A stretch of 64,000 nucleotides of DNA, taken from the NCBI GenBank assembly GCA_964020155.1, contig OZ026555.1, positions 2,847,782-2,911,781 on the forward strand, written 5' to 3'. A model generated the notes under the pieces. The model saw only the letters and a list, made by a program, of their open reading frames with translations. It was not told the origin of the DNA and made no database searches. This DNA comes from Chondrilla cf. caribensis. Lineage: Eukaryota > Porifera > Demospongiae > Chondrillida > Chondrillidae. The first letter of the stretch is position 1, and each line of letters starts with the position of its first letter. Below, piece by piece: positions 14,201 through 27,400 of this stretch. A program made the position numbers and the translations under genes.

Positions 14201-17200
14201 ATAAATAGCACTGTTTAAGATGGCCGGCTTTTCTTTATTGACCAATTAACTTTGTCAAACATCTCAATTGAATAATAATATTAATTAAATGTGCAATTCC
14301 ATTTAAGCATAGTATACACACTTGCATATATTGATGTTGATGCATGTTAACATGCATATTACTACATATTGACTTTTAGATAATATACGGCTGATGAATG
14401 GGATGAGTGTGAATGAAGGACGTGTTCAAATGCTTCTGGATGGTGTATGGGGAATTGTGTGCAGCCCAATTTGGTGGTATGACATTGATGGTGCCCGTGT
14501 CGCATGTAGACAACTGGGCTTCTCCGGTATTATATCCTATGGGAAACCTTCTACAAGTAAAAACATGAGTCCACGAATATTGGAAGATCTCAACTGTACT
14601 GGCAATGAACAGAGTATTTTGGATTGTTCTTATTCAAGAGCTACTGATGAAGATTATTGTAGTACAGGAACTGCTCTATCTGCTATCTGCTTACGTAAGT
14701 AACACTTGTGATGCCAGGCAAGCATACACATGTTTCTTACATAGTTGAAAATTACATGCGTTGAACTTAACATAGGCAGAGAGTTTGGACATTGTGTTCA
14801 AATCTGTTTAGAGCCAACCAGATACAGGTGAATATCCTTAATTTTCCCATGTCTACCTTATGACCACATATTATACTAGTAGTAATTACTCATATACTTG
14901 AACAAAAAAGCAGAAAAAAAGCACAATTTCAACCCCAAATATGTATAATAATAATATGTGTGATAACATTATTATAATAATATTATATGCTCCCATCTCA
15001 ATACTATTATTGTATTATGAGGTACATGTATGACAGGTGTGTACTGTGCTACCTCAAATATAGGCAATATCATGATAACAAGGTGTTTATCAACATGTAT
15101 TAGCATATTGTATAGCTGTATGTACTGGGAGTGCATACTTCAATGCACACAATGTTTATCGGCTAAGGTCTCGGACTGTAGTAACACAGTAATATTGTGC
15201 AATATGGAAAGAACTACTATATTAAAATAAATGTTGTTCAGTAATTTAAAATAAAAAAAAATAATTTCCAATCACTGCCAACTACATACCATTCTTTTTC
15301 CTATTCAGCTTCCAACAATTGCTCGTGTCCACCTCGTCCTCAAAACGGATTTGTGAACTGTACACGTGGTGGACTATTTGCATACTACTACTGTAACAGT
15401 GGGTATTATCTCAAAGGTCCGCATCAGAGGGCATGTCTTGTGGGTGGCACATGGGCAGATAGTGCACCAGTCTGTGAGAAAGGTATGGGGCATGCTGTAC
15501 AAATCATGCAGAATATCAAAAGAATTATACACAAAACATTAATACATATGTAAATATATACCGTTATAATGTGGCATGGTGCATTGGCAAATCGGAGTGC
15601 AAAGTGTGCAAATATCATTGCTATTAGTAAACTTGTTATTTTTAAAATTCTTGTCAATTAAACTAACAACTCGTTAGTAGTTGGAATAACAATGCTGCGT
15701 GAGAGTTAGTATGTAATAATTCTTACTGTAAGTGTATTAATTTTTTATACCATGCAGAAACTCACCACATAATAACTAAAGTACCTCTGATAGGGTTGTA
15801 ACAGATATGCAGACACTTTGGCTTGATTAAGGGCAAAATGGTACTGTAGCTATTATATATAGCTTGTACATGGTTATACTAACACGTGTAAAACCAGAAG
15901 ATTCATACACATATTATAGGACACATCAATTGGGATCAAGAAGCCGTTCCATGCAGTTTCGTTAATATCCCCTTGGAGAGCAACTGTTGAAATTCAATAT
16001 AAATGTGTAGCCATGTTGTCAGATTTTAACTTTATGTATTAATCCAGGCTTACATGTGTGGAACCTGTTTTACAAATCCCTGGATCTGACATTGTATATG
16101 TATCTTTTGGTAGAAATGGAAATTGTTGGTCTTTAGAAGCACTGATAAATGTAGTTTCTATCTGAACTTTTGACCCAGAGGTCCTATATACAGTAGACGG
16201 CAAATGCCCTGATGGAAAACTGTTGTTTATGACCTAATTGCATTATGTTGGCTATCTGATCTTCTATAGTACTAGTAGAAAGTTGCAGAATCACTTATAC
16301 ATCAAATTTTTGTAACGACATACACTGTACATAGATTGTAGTAAATGCCAATGTTGCCCCATTCCATAAGTATTATTGTGCTCATTTATGGCTATAGGTT
16401 GTCTGTGTCCAGAGAAACCAGTGAATGGCGACACCAATTGTACAAGCGGTGTAGCTAGGCAGGGACAGCAGATGCTATATTTTTGTGAAAAGGGATATCG
16501 TCTTGTTGGCAAGAATTTGAGAATGTGTTCTCTCAATGGAACTCTCTCAGAAGATTTTGATCCTCCTGTTTGTATACGAGGTGTGTTGATATGCACATTG
16601 AGTATCAATAGCACTTAACATACATCACCTGCTCAATAAGATATGATATAATTCCATGCCAGTGCATGCACATTGATATCCACATTTCATTTCTCATGTT
16701 TAAGTGGGAGAAACATAAAGTTACAATGTAGAACAGATTAGACTATTGTAAGTGCTCATTAATACAGTATAATATGTTATATACTATATATTCTATTAAT
16801 TCCTGTAGTTTGTTCGCTATTAGTATATACACATAGGGGTTACAAACCACAACATTTTAAAGCTTTTGATTGTAGCATGGTATGTAGAAGGATCAAATCT
16901 TCTATTCTGCCTAGAATTGTATAGTTTTATACATACATTATTATTTGTACATATCAATGGCGAGATCAACTGATAACCTATTACTGAGGACAAAGGTGTA
17001 GCACATCTACGTATAGAATGGCAACAACTGTCACTTGTGAGTTCACTGGATTTTCTCCTATACTCTTCACAGATATTTGCCAGTGTCCCGAAGCAACAAA
17101 TGGAACAAACATCACTGGATGTAACCAGACAGCAGAGGTTGATGACCTGATACATTACAATTGTATCAATCCCAACTATGCCTTTGACCTGGCGTATAAT

Positions 17201-20200
17201 GCTGCTAGGAGATGTCAAACTGGAGGAAACTGGACAGGAGGGGATCCAATATGTCACCCTGGTTGGTTTGATGTCCTCATACATACAGTCACCTGTACAT
17301 TTCTGTAACAGGTGACTGAGGGGCAAATACATTGATATGGAATCATTTGTATGAAATTGTAAAATGATATCATGTTGTATAAAAGCAAAAATGTAATTGT
17401 TTAGTATGAATTGGCTGTACAAAATACAGTGTATTTGTGTAATATATAAATTATGCAGTATATTCCACTACCACAATTTCCCCATACCACTATATTATAC
17501 AAGTAATAGTTAATATCTATAGTTAATTTGCCGTTCTTTAAAAACTAACTGTGATGAAATAACAAGAATTTAGGGCATGTGCAGAGAATTGAGTGAATAA
17601 TTATGCTGAATAATAAAAATTATACAATTTATACACATATAATCACATACAATTTCAGTTTAAAATACTTAATTATATAGTATATTGCGGCATGCTATTA
17701 ACTAGGTGACCTCTCATCCATCTTACAGTTTGCCAGTGCCCTGCAAGATCAGGATACATGGAAATAACTGGCTGCTTAGCAAAGAATCCTGTCAGTCATA
17801 CAATCGAAATCAGCTGTAACGAGTACAGAGGTAGGACAGTGTTCGATCTAGTTGGTAGCAGATTGAGAACATGCACCTCCAGTGGGACCTGGTCGGGCAA
17901 TCCAACAATGTGCATAAAGAGTGAGTCTTGAGAAATGATGAGGTTGCAGCACTGTGTAAGTAATGGATCTAGATAAACCATGAAACCATCAACTACCATG
18001 GTTCACCTACTCTATTGCTCCTGTGATTGCTGTTTGCATTGATTGTACATAAGCATCTATCACTGCCCGAGATTGAGTGTTTGATATTAATCAATCAACT
18101 TCACCTTTTTCCTCACAATTCATCAACAAGATTTATTACATTTTATTTACAGATTGGAAAAATCCAAAATAACACTGTTTTATAAAGAAATATTAAACTG
18201 TTACTATACATCCCTATAACTTCATTCAAAAGCTCTCATTCCCATATTATGCAAATACTGTTGTGTCTTGTAACATATATAATGGTATGACAATATATGC
18301 CATAATTATAAAGGACTCATTACACAAATAATATTATATGACAATCAAGAATTTCAATAAGCTCTCCTAATAGATGAAGCCTAAACTGCAATATAGTGTA
18401 AATAATTAATGCCCATCACAAGGATGATGCATGCATACCATGCGAGAGTATGCTTGTGTGCATGCAATGGTAGGTGGGTGCTTGCATTCATGTCCTGTGT
18501 AGATATGTGAATGCCTAAGTCCCTGCATTTTTCATAATTTCCCCGCAAAACTGTAGATTTGCATGCACAGTTATTAATATTTATGAATGATTACTGCTAG
18601 CATAGTATTGACTACTGGAATCTTACTATAAATGTTCTTGTTGCATTTCATTATTCAGAGCCTGGAATTTGTGATTGTCCTCCTTCTCCGTTGAATGGTA
18701 AAACTACCTGTCCCTATCCCGGGTTCACGGCTCGCCACACCTGTAACCCTGGGTACAGGCTCTCTCCTGGAAGCTTCAGTAATCAACAGTGTTCACCGGA
18801 CAGCAGCACTGCTTGGCAGCCTACTGCAAATATAGCCTGTGAAAGAAGTATGCAAATGTACAACTATACTATTATATTTAAAACAGTTCATAAATTACAT
18901 GCAGTGAATCCTCCTCAATCTGCCACTGCTTTAACCAAAAAAAAAACTTTTAATCCGCTACAAATACTAATATATTCTGTTAATCTGCAAAATTCATCAA
19001 TCCACCATATTATTTGAAAACAAATTGCAGTGGATAGACAAGAATTCACTGTATAATATTATTATGCTGCATCTCCCATTATGCTTCACATCTATGTTGC
19101 TATTTCTCTGCATTTGTGTTGATTGTAGATATCCGCATTTGTGTCTGTCCACAAGCACCTGAGCATGGGTCCATAACTGGATGCTCTAGAGATGGAACTA
19201 TATACAGATACTCAAGAATGTATTACCAATGTGATCCTGGATATAGGCTTGAAGGTGCTTCTTCGAGAGAGTGCCGTGGGTATGATATCTGGGTTCCAAG
19301 CAGAACATCAAACTGTGTTAAAGGTCAGTAAGTCCTATAAAATAAATAATTTCATCTAAAGTAATCAGATCTCTAGCTTAACTTATGTAACTTAGTGTGT
19401 ACATATCTAGTATGCATTTGTACAAAACCATCACTATTCCATATTGTATCTTGATTTACAAACTAATTTTATATATCATGGAGTTCCCATCATACTGTAC
19501 AAATTTTATATATGCATACATAGGTACATTCTATTTACTCAGCTGTATATTAATAATAGTTCATTATCTCTCTTTTACCAGATAATAGGTACTGCAGGTG
19601 CCCACAATCTTCAGAGATTCCAAATGGATACACATCTGGATGTCATGGGAGTAATGCATTCGCTACCACTATCCAGTACAGCTGTCAGAGCGGACATGTA
19701 CTCGTTGGTGACAGTCTAAGAGAATGTCTTGGCAATGACATTTGGGGAGGAAGTAAACCAAAATGTCTACCAGGTTTGCTGTGTGGTGTGATTTGTACAC
19801 ATGACCAATGCTCCATGGGCAGATATCTCGACGCTGATAATAAACATCAGTATTGCCATGTCTAAAATTAATTAGGAAAAGTATGTTGCATTGGGAAATC
19901 CTTGTTCACTTTGTGTCCTGGATGCATGTCCTAGGGCAATATTATACTTTTAATATGTGTCATATACGTATCTGGGAAACTTTGCTATTTCACTTACACA
20001 CTCGATCGTTTTTGCATGCAGATTTATTCCCACAATTTCACAAATTATGTACATTTTATTTGTATGTATTTTACAATGAAACTTTAGTGGATTCTACCAA
20101 TTCATTGAAAATGTACAATGTTAACATATTATGTTATTTACAAGAACTGTATAATATTATACTGTATAAAGAAAATTTATAGGGTAAACCTGAATATGAA

Positions 20201-22748
20201 CAAGTTTGTATTCCAATGTGACCACAATTTCCCACGCACATCCCTAATATTATCTGTGCGTGTGATATACACTATAATGAGAGCGAAAACGACTCAGAGG
20301 GGTTTTATGGTGTAGTTTCAACCTCAGTGTGACATTTTGCATTGAGTGTATCTTCTATGTGCTCTCTTGGAAGGATGTACCTGCCCCTCTCCACCTACAA
20401 ACGGGTATACATCTTGCAGTGGAGAAGTACCTGTGGGACATATTATGCACTACTATTGCTACAATGGCTATCGCCTTGAAGGGAATTTCACCAGAACTTG
20501 TCATGATACGCTTGACTGGTCAGGCAATCCTCCAACCTGTTTGAAAGAAAGTGAGTCAGAAAGTAGGTATATATCAGAACAACCTAACATGTATGGTTGT
20601 GAGGGATACTGTGCTATGTTATATACAGCACATGCAGCAATGATACCTTAATTGTATTAGCTTTTTACTTATTATACTGAAGAAAATCTGTAAATATTGA
20701 TATGGGTACATGGAATGGGAATTGCTTAGTTAGTACCTTAAAGTTCCCACATGAAAACGGCAAGGTTTTGACAGTTTTACACATTCAATTTCATATATTG
20801 GTTGGTTGGTACCCACTCCTGGTTAGCACATACTCCCACACCTGGTTAGTACACACCCTGGTTACTATAGCACATACTCCTGGTTGGTTCATACACTTCT
20901 GGTTAGTACATACATTTGGTTAGTACATACTCCTGTATAGTACATACACCTGTTTAGTACGTATATACTCCTGGTTAGTACATATTCCTGGTTAGCACAT
21001 ATTCCTGGTAACTATATACTCCTGGTTACTACACTCTCCTGATTATCTATAGTACATATATGTTAACACATAAACACAATGAATTTTAGTACCTACTGTA
21101 GCTCATGTGCTAACATGTCATAATATTATTATGTAAACTAGTACTGGTATTCAACACCTCTGCGAAGCAGTACAGATCAGTGTGGCCTTTTGAAGTCCTT
21201 ACAAACAAGCTAGACTGCATCCACATTGTGATGTACATTTCATGATCTTAAGTAACTGTGATGCATTTATGCAGTATGATAAAAGCATTATTCATAGTAA
21301 TTCTTATTCTATTAATAGCAGTTACCTGTACCTGTCCACCTGATCCGAAGAATGGATACACAACTGGTTGTTTTAGAGTTGCTAATGTTGGAAGAAGAGT
21401 GTACTATGAGTGCTTTGGAGGATATCAGCTTGTTGGTCTCAAAACTAGAACATGTGCTTCAACGGGTTCCTGGCTTGGTGATGCTCCACTTTGTGTTGAC
21501 AGTAAGTTCTTAGATGTGTTAATGTCAACACAATTTCTAACTAATGAACATCTTTGTTTGATTACATACTGGAAGAATGAGTGTATATGTGCAGTGTGAA
21601 AAGCTTCTCCATAGGAGCTATTGTAGATTTCGTGTATTAATATACAGTTCTTTTGGAGAAAACCGTTTTAAACGGACTCAAGATCATCTAACTTTAGCTA
21701 CTGTACAACACATGATCGTCTCACTACAATGCATTTGTTCTCTGTTTCTTTGTTTGTTTGTTCGCAAACTCCTCCTTCTGTTTGTGTGCGATCCACATCA
21801 CACTCGCAAAGTGTCCTTAGGGGCACCCTTGGAGTGCCCCGAAGTAGTTTGTGTTTTAGTTTTGTTGCTCCTTCGAAATCCAAAAGAAACCATATACTTT
21901 CCCGTATCAATATCTTTTATCCACTCACTTTCAAACTGGTTTTATGTGATATCCTAATCGTCACACATGATAATTGTCTGTTATGGATATTACAATTATA
22001 AATATGACAATTATTGAATAGTTCAAAATGAGGTCATCCCAATCTAAAAGTAAAACATAATATGTTTGCTGTAATAACAGTTAATAAATTCTTCAAAAAA
22101 ACTTATATAAAGTTGCAATAGATCTTTCTCGTAACTGAAACATTGCATAGGCAAGATATCACCTGCTAATTGAGTTTCAATTGATAATTTGTGCTATTTC
22201 TGTAATTGTCTATCAAATTGACTAATGGACAATTGCCCAATACTATTCCATGAATTATCTGCTCTTCAGATTTATTACAAGTTCAATATGTGTTTGATGT
22301 AGTAAATGGATGACATGCTAGTTTCTCATGATAATCCTTCTATTTTTGCCTATATTAAATTATAGATGATCCAAGAACGACTGACTCATTTTTCGAAACT
22401 GACTTCTTTGATAGTGAAGAACCAAGTTATCTTAGTCTTACTGCAACCCTTGGAATTTCTATCGGTGTGGGAAGTTTGGTGTTAACATTTATAACAGCCA
22501 CCCTATCAGTGGTGGCAGGAATCGCATACTGGCGTTGGGCTAGGACCTCCAGAGTTCCAGTGAGCCACAGCTCCACTGTTCCATTGTTGGACTTGAATGA
22601 GTCAGTCTCAGAGAACCACAATGTCCAGCCTACCCCCTCTGATGGACAAGATCCACAAACCTCTACACCACAGAACGGTGGTGGAGAAACCAGCCCTATG
22701 GAGAGCAGTCAGCTGACGGGATTGAATGGTGATGAGTCGTCATTCTAA
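3102..22748 (+). CDS. CCP(sushi)-rich/SRCR type I membrane receptor, 22 CCP + 1 SRCR
   Basis: Rebuilt as 25 exons, 4992 nt, about 1663 aa. Exon 1 (3102-3162) encodes a signal peptide (MHDIWIPFILVLLTVTALVN). CCP exons: 5162-5416, 5839-6045, 6374-6583, 7115-7324, 7741-7923, 8104-8286, 8514-8711, 9214-9393, 10347-10517, 10953-11117, 11609-11821, 12714-12899, 13381-13578. The SRCR exon is 14380-14694. Further CCPs: 15309-15482, 16398-16580, 17073-17261, 17729-17920, 18659-18847, 19129-19323, 19582-19773, 20374-20550, 21319-21501. The last exon, 22366-22748, holds a TM segment and an approximately 70-residue Ser/Thr/Pro-rich tail ending ESSF. Modules show C-x-CP-x-P-NG, Y-x-C-x-GY, W and a terminal Cys. 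Every internal exon is a multiple of three and phase 1-1. CCP proteins act in adhesion, complement-like recognition and self/non-self receptors; the ligand here is unknown. The weakest exon calls are those with poor polypyrimidine tracts (10347, 20374). Confidence 0.85.
3481..3643 (+). other. Cys-rich open stretch, possible alternative first exon
   Basis: An open frame starts at ATG 3481 and encodes about 54 residues with several Cys (HCCNH, CSHLDCC). It ends at a good donor (cca|gtaagt) in phase 1, the phase of the first CCP exon. No acceptor before it fits the phase of the signal-peptide exon, so it cannot be a normal internal exon. It has no signal peptide. It may be an alternative first exon, 5' UTR or chance. 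Confidence 0.25.
3957..4114. repeat. 53-bp tandem repeat, about 2.9 copies
   Basis: The motif CTATTGTGATGATACCATG recurs at 3990, 4043 and 4096 with the same flanking text. It lies in intron 1 of the CCP receptor. Confidence 0.8.
4933..4999. repeat. (GT)n microsatellite
   Basis: Near-uninterrupted GT dinucleotides in intron 1 of the CCP receptor. Confidence 0.9.
5839..8286 (+). repeat. Internally duplicated CCP exon cluster (CCP2-CCP6)
   Basis: CCP2 (5839-6045) and CCP4 (7115-7324) share the CPVDP start, an RRY/FYRY-x-C core, GYHxANxS and a GTL-x-E end. CCP3 (6374), CCP5 (7741) and CCP6 (8104) share PCP-x-P-x-DGVIFS, ETFSGR-YY and a C-TK end. The order A-B-A'-B'-B'' indicates duplication of an exon pair followed by duplication of the second exon. 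Confidence 0.8.
9450..9506. repeat. (GT)n microsatellite
   Basis: Pure GT run in the intron after CCP8. Confidence 0.9.
9829..10020. mobile_element. pogo/Tigger-like element fragment
   Basis: The left end CAGTGGAACCTCTCTATA follows a TA dinucleotide, and internal text repeats 'gaggtt'. It resembles the end of the element at 58200. No matching right terminus (CACTG-TA) is seen, so the copy appears truncated. Confidence 0.45.
10084..10204. mobile_element. Foldback (MITE-like) element, 121 bp
   Basis: The arm from TGGTTAATATATGGACAC is complementary to the arm ending GTGCCCATGTCTTAACCA. The arms are about 50 bp around a short loop. It lies in the intron between CCP8 and CCP9. Confidence 0.65.
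11176..11279. repeat. (CA)n microsatellite with CG interruptions
   Basis: A CA run with CACGCGCG interruptions in the intron after CCP10. Confidence 0.9.
12341..12458. mobile_element. Foldback (MITE-like) element, 118 bp
   Basis: The left arm TTGTATCCTGCCTAGGTG pairs with the right arm CACCTGGGAAGGATACAA, and pairing continues through TAGCAGATATAAAGTGC. It lies in the intron before CCP12. Confidence 0.65.
14380..14694 (+). other. SRCR domain exon inside the CCP receptor
   Basis: One 315-nt phase 1-1 exon encodes a scavenger receptor cysteine-rich domain. Diagnostic pieces are EGRVQMLLDGVWGIVC, a WWYDIDGARVACRQLGF core, the LEDLNCTGNEQSILDC segment and a terminal Cys. It is the only SRCR module among 22 CCPs and lies between CCP13 and CCP14. 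Confidence 0.85.
20801..21045. repeat. Degenerate minisatellite of about 17-20 bp units
   Basis: Variants of CTCCTGGTTAGTACATA recur about a dozen times in the intron between CCP21 and CCP22. A short related run appears near 22984-23010. Confidence 0.7.
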
Positions 22749-23479
22749 TGCAGTATCTGACCATACCTACAGATGTCATATGCATATCATGTCTCCAAGT
22801 AAACTAGTAGTTACAAAATAACTTCATGCTGATTGATTACTTTGTAAACTAATAATTTTTCAAACTACAATAATTATACAATAGGTGTAGTGTATGCTAT
22901 GATTTCAATGTAAAATTTGTTTACAAACAATTGCAATCATAATGTAAAGAATTGACAACTGTGTATGTGGTATACAATTACAATAAGTACACAGTCCTGG
23001 CTAGTACACACTCCAATATATATATATATGTACATATTATATATTATACTGCATTTATATAAAAATAATTTTAGTATATGAAGGCAGTCAACATTTATAA
23101 TAATATTACATGATATGTTTGACAATATAATGAACAGTATTACCAATATTATTATTTTTTAACTGCAACTAGTTATATATAACCATAGTTAAATATCATA
23201 CATGTGTTGTACATGCATGGGGAGGTTGGTATACATAGACATATAACACAGTAGGTAGGTGCATACACATATAAAGCTACTGTATTATTATAACCATATC
23301 AACATGTATGCATAAAGCATATACATTATTACATTGCAATGGTGCACCAAAATTGTAACAATATTATTATTAGTGTCTCTGGTTTCACCCACTTATTGTC
23401 AATGTTGTGGAAATCAAGTGGACCGTCTTGCAACTCACGGTTTGAGTTGCAGATAGTGCCAGTACATGTTGCCATTGTT
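22749..23479. other. Intergenic, AT-rich
   Basis: About 730 bp downstream of the CCP receptor with short AT microsatellites (23019-23045). I see no exon. Confidence 0.5.
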
Positions 23480-23860
23480 GTCATTCTCCATTGAATAACC
23501 TTCTACACCAATCTCTGTGTGCAGCAGGTATTCCATCTCGATTGGATCCCAAAGGAACCTGCCCTGGTGTTGATGACCGACCTAATGGAATTATGCTGGT
23601 GCCTTGGAAGTTTGGAAAAAAACCCTTTCTTGGAGAGACACTTTCGCACCATTCTATTTACATCTATCAAGGGTGGGTCTCGCAGCAGTCGGAATGGAGG
23701 CTGAGATCCTAAACCTCTACACTATCAACCACTGATGAATAACTACAATTTTGTCCACATTGGAGTTGAGACTGGGGGAACCTTTGGCCTTCATGAGGCA
23801 CATGCTCTCTTCAGAGAATTAAATTGGCACACAATTGCAGATAATCACAGGTGATTCATT
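23480..23860 (+). pseudogene. Degenerate retroelement-type C-terminal domain fragment
   Basis: Interrupted frames give AGIPSRLDPKG, DDRPNGIMLVPWKFGK and, after stops and a frame change, HIGVETGGTFG-LHEAHALFRELN. These are decayed forms of a domain (R-P-D/N-G-x-x-x-VPW, then V-ETxGxxG and F-L-REL) that I associate with reverse-transcriptase-linked repeat proteins in invertebrate genomes. It matches the fragments at 48691 and 49262. Family placement is from memory of the pattern. Confidence 0.5.
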
Positions 23861-24425
23861 GTCAACCTACTATTTTTTACACCAACATATTATCAGTTTA
23901 CATCCAACGAGGGAATGCTGGCAAGTTTAGAAACTATAAATTGCAGTGTAACCATGATCTACTACTTATCAATTGATATATATGTTTGTTTTGATTTGTT
24001 TTTTTGTTTATTTTTGTTTGAATCTTAAGTTGTTATCATTTACTTTTTCCTTACATAATAATATAATATAATTACGTAGATATACGTATTATGTATTATA
24101 TTTATATATACATAAGTGTAAATGAATTGATTCTATTATAATTATAATTATTGCTCTTTATATACTACGTATATATATATATATATAATATATAAATACT
24201 ATTGATCGTTATGTACATGTAGACATGGTATATATTGACACCTTCATGATTACACAATCATAATACAGTAGTATAATAGGGTCCAGTATATATGCCAGCA
24301 GTACAAAATTGAAACTAATAACAGAAAGAGCTTCTCCATAGTTAAGCTATGGCTAGTAGTTCTATTTTTACTAAAGAAATAATATTGTAGACTCTTTCCG
24401 GATCTGTCCACATCTTGGTGTGGCT
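23861..24425. other. AT-rich intergenic spacer
   Basis: Contains TA-rich low-complexity DNA around 24055-24200 and the 3' UTR of the SSUH2-like gene. No exon seen. Confidence 0.45.
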
Positions 24426-27400
24426 TTACAGTACAGTGCATCCCCAGCAGCAGGTCTGAGGGTAGCTGTCTGTGTAGACCAAGCGGTTATCACCGTAGAC
24501 AAAGTAGGTGAATTCTTCATTCTTCCAAACAGCAACAGCCTCCGACACAGGGACAATGCGTACCTTGTGGCGCTAGAGTGAATGAAGATAATAAATTTTG
24601 AAGTCTTTATATATAGTGAGGTGTGATGTTACAATGCATCATACAATAGCACTCACTACAATTTCTTACAGCACCTTTGGTACTAAAATATCACAAAACA
24701 GTAAACACACAAACCTGCATAAGGATCAGCTCATTGTTTGTAAACTTTCTCAGGTGAGTGTCCAACAAACGCTGAGAGGAATCGTTGATTTCTTGCTCAG
24801 GGAATCCAACCACAGGATAAAGCTAGTATAGAGATTATAGACAATTTCAACTACAAAATACAGTACTCATAGGCATGTACATGCACTGCGTGAAGCTGCT
24901 CACCCTCGGTTGGGTATCTTCCAAAGCAAGGCGCCCTGAAGCACCTCTTATCAGCTCATCAGGAAGAGCAGTTCGTTCAACAACATGATCCAGCTTATGG
25001 TTCACCCTAACATGTGAGTAAAAGCAGAAAACATGTAAACCCTACTTAGTTTACATCCCAATTTACATTGTTACAGCATAAAAAAAAGACATTTTCCAGA
25101 ATAGTCCTGTCATATGAATATTTCCATACAATATGCATGTCATGCCAAAAGAACACAATTTATCTAGCAACAACATGACACACAGACAGTACTACATCAG
25201 AAAGAAGGGAACAATTCATCTACCTGAAATATACGCACATACAGTACAACACCAGAAACGCAACCACACTCTACAGACATTGACTGGACTCCACGTCTGG
25301 AACAGGGCTAACCAATTGATAGTGAGCTCAATGTAAAACTTGAGCTGACCAGCACTTTGGCAGATGTTGCATTTCACTTGTCCATGTCCACTACAAGTAA
25401 AGCAACTGTACACAAAGGCGAAAAGAATACAGTTGGTTACCACCCACACTATACATCATTCAATGTAGGAAGTAGTGTCATACTATCACTTCACATATGG
25501 ACATTCACAAGCTGCAAACATGCATAATAATATTATGTGTCAAAACACTAGGGTTGGGAATCAGCTGTAATTTCCAAATTGATTACCAGTACATAGTAAC
25601 TGATTGATTCATAATGATCAATCACGGGAAGTATTTAAGTAAGCGTGCATAACCGGGAAACCACTCCCACTTTATTAGACTGAGTTGTCATCCAATAGAT
25701 GTGCAGTGAAGTCGTTAGAGCACTTTTTTCACATTTGACCCACAAAGTTTAGGCTCTGGGTGATAAGGTACAGGGAATGGCTTCCTGCTCTATATACTCA
25801 CTTAATTACTTCCTGTGATTAATTGATTTGCTTGCACCAATAACGATAATATGGCTTGAAATGAAAATCGATTAATCATCCCATGCAGCACTAGAACAAA
25901 CCCTTTCCACTCACATCTTGCGTCCAGACCCATGGCAGAATGGGCAGGGTTCGGATCCTCCGGGGTGATGATGGTGATGGTGATGGTGATGTCCGTGCCC
26001 GTGACCATGATGGTGATGGTGATCATGATGGTCGTGGTGCTCCTGTTGCATCACTTGCCTCCATCCACGTCCACCACAAGAAGCACAGCGCAACTGTACG
26101 GTCAATGCAGAGAAGAAAACAAAAATGTATTTTCAAGTATACTCAATCAATCACTAAAATTAGTATCTGTATTCCAGAATTTTCAAATTCTGAAATATAT
26201 ACAACACAATGGCACAATGATAATACAAAGGATAAATGGTTTTCAAGCACTAGGCCTATCACCAGAAACCATACAGTAATTACCTAATTCCAAATTGTGG
26301 ATACAATGATAAGGAACAATGTACAACTGTTTGTAGACCAAATACACTACTCCAACCTGTTACAATGAAGGCTGGGAAGTGAGTTGAATCCAGTTCAAAT
26401 CTGTTTTTTTTAACTCAGGTTTAACCCACACAAGTATTATGTAAAAATGTATTATAATAATTATTAGTAACAGTAGCAAATCCTATTACTGCACATTATG
26501 TGACTGTACATATTGAATGTACACGTCCGCATGCATGTGTGCAAAACATTTACCAAATATACCCACATACACACTCTATTGTGTACTCACCCTTCCTCTT
26601 CCACAGCATGTATGGCATCGGCAGTGACCACAACCACCACACTTATGACAAGGCTGTCAAAAGGGAAGAAATTCAACTACGAATTCCACAAAGTAACGAA
26701 TTGACACATACCTTCACACTTTCAGTGTGGGGTACAGGGATGTGCCTGTTTTCATTCTGAAACACAGGTGGCTTTTGCACTTGAATGTCCCAGGGCATTG
26801 GAGCAGGTCCATTGTGTGGTCCATCAAGAGGACCTCCGAAGTATGGGACAAACTTCCACTTAGTTTGTCTCTTTTCAGTGAAGGTCTCAAGAGTGTACTG
26901 TACATTGGTAAGGGTATTTGACATCAGAAGAAATCAATATAATATCTGATATACAGCAGATCTTGTAATAAAGGCAACATATACACTAAAATCAACCATT
27001 CTTAGTGATCACTATTAATCATCTATAGGGTTTGGATTCAACTGCACTAAATCATCTATTATACTCAAATACAACACGTCCACGGTTGCGTTTGGTCCCT
27101 TGGGTGGCCTCTAAAGACAGGTTCCACTTTAGTACAAACACAATCTGTGGAATTTATCATCTTAAGAGTTGTGTACAAGACACAACAAAGTTCAGCTACC
27201 TACAATACTTACTACATATACTCATATACAACATGTCTATGGTTGATTTTTGGTCCTTTGGGTGGCCTCTAAAGACAGGTTCCACTTCAGTACAAATACA
27301 ATCTAATGTAAAATCTTATCATCTTAAGTGTGTGTAAACGTTGGGAAGTTTAGCTACCTACAATCAGTGAGTATGCTGCTATCACTACAGTGGGTGTACA

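Noticed and set aside
16820..17422. 200-residue minus-strand frame
   Set aside because: Antisense of CCP16 with no family resemblance or splice support.
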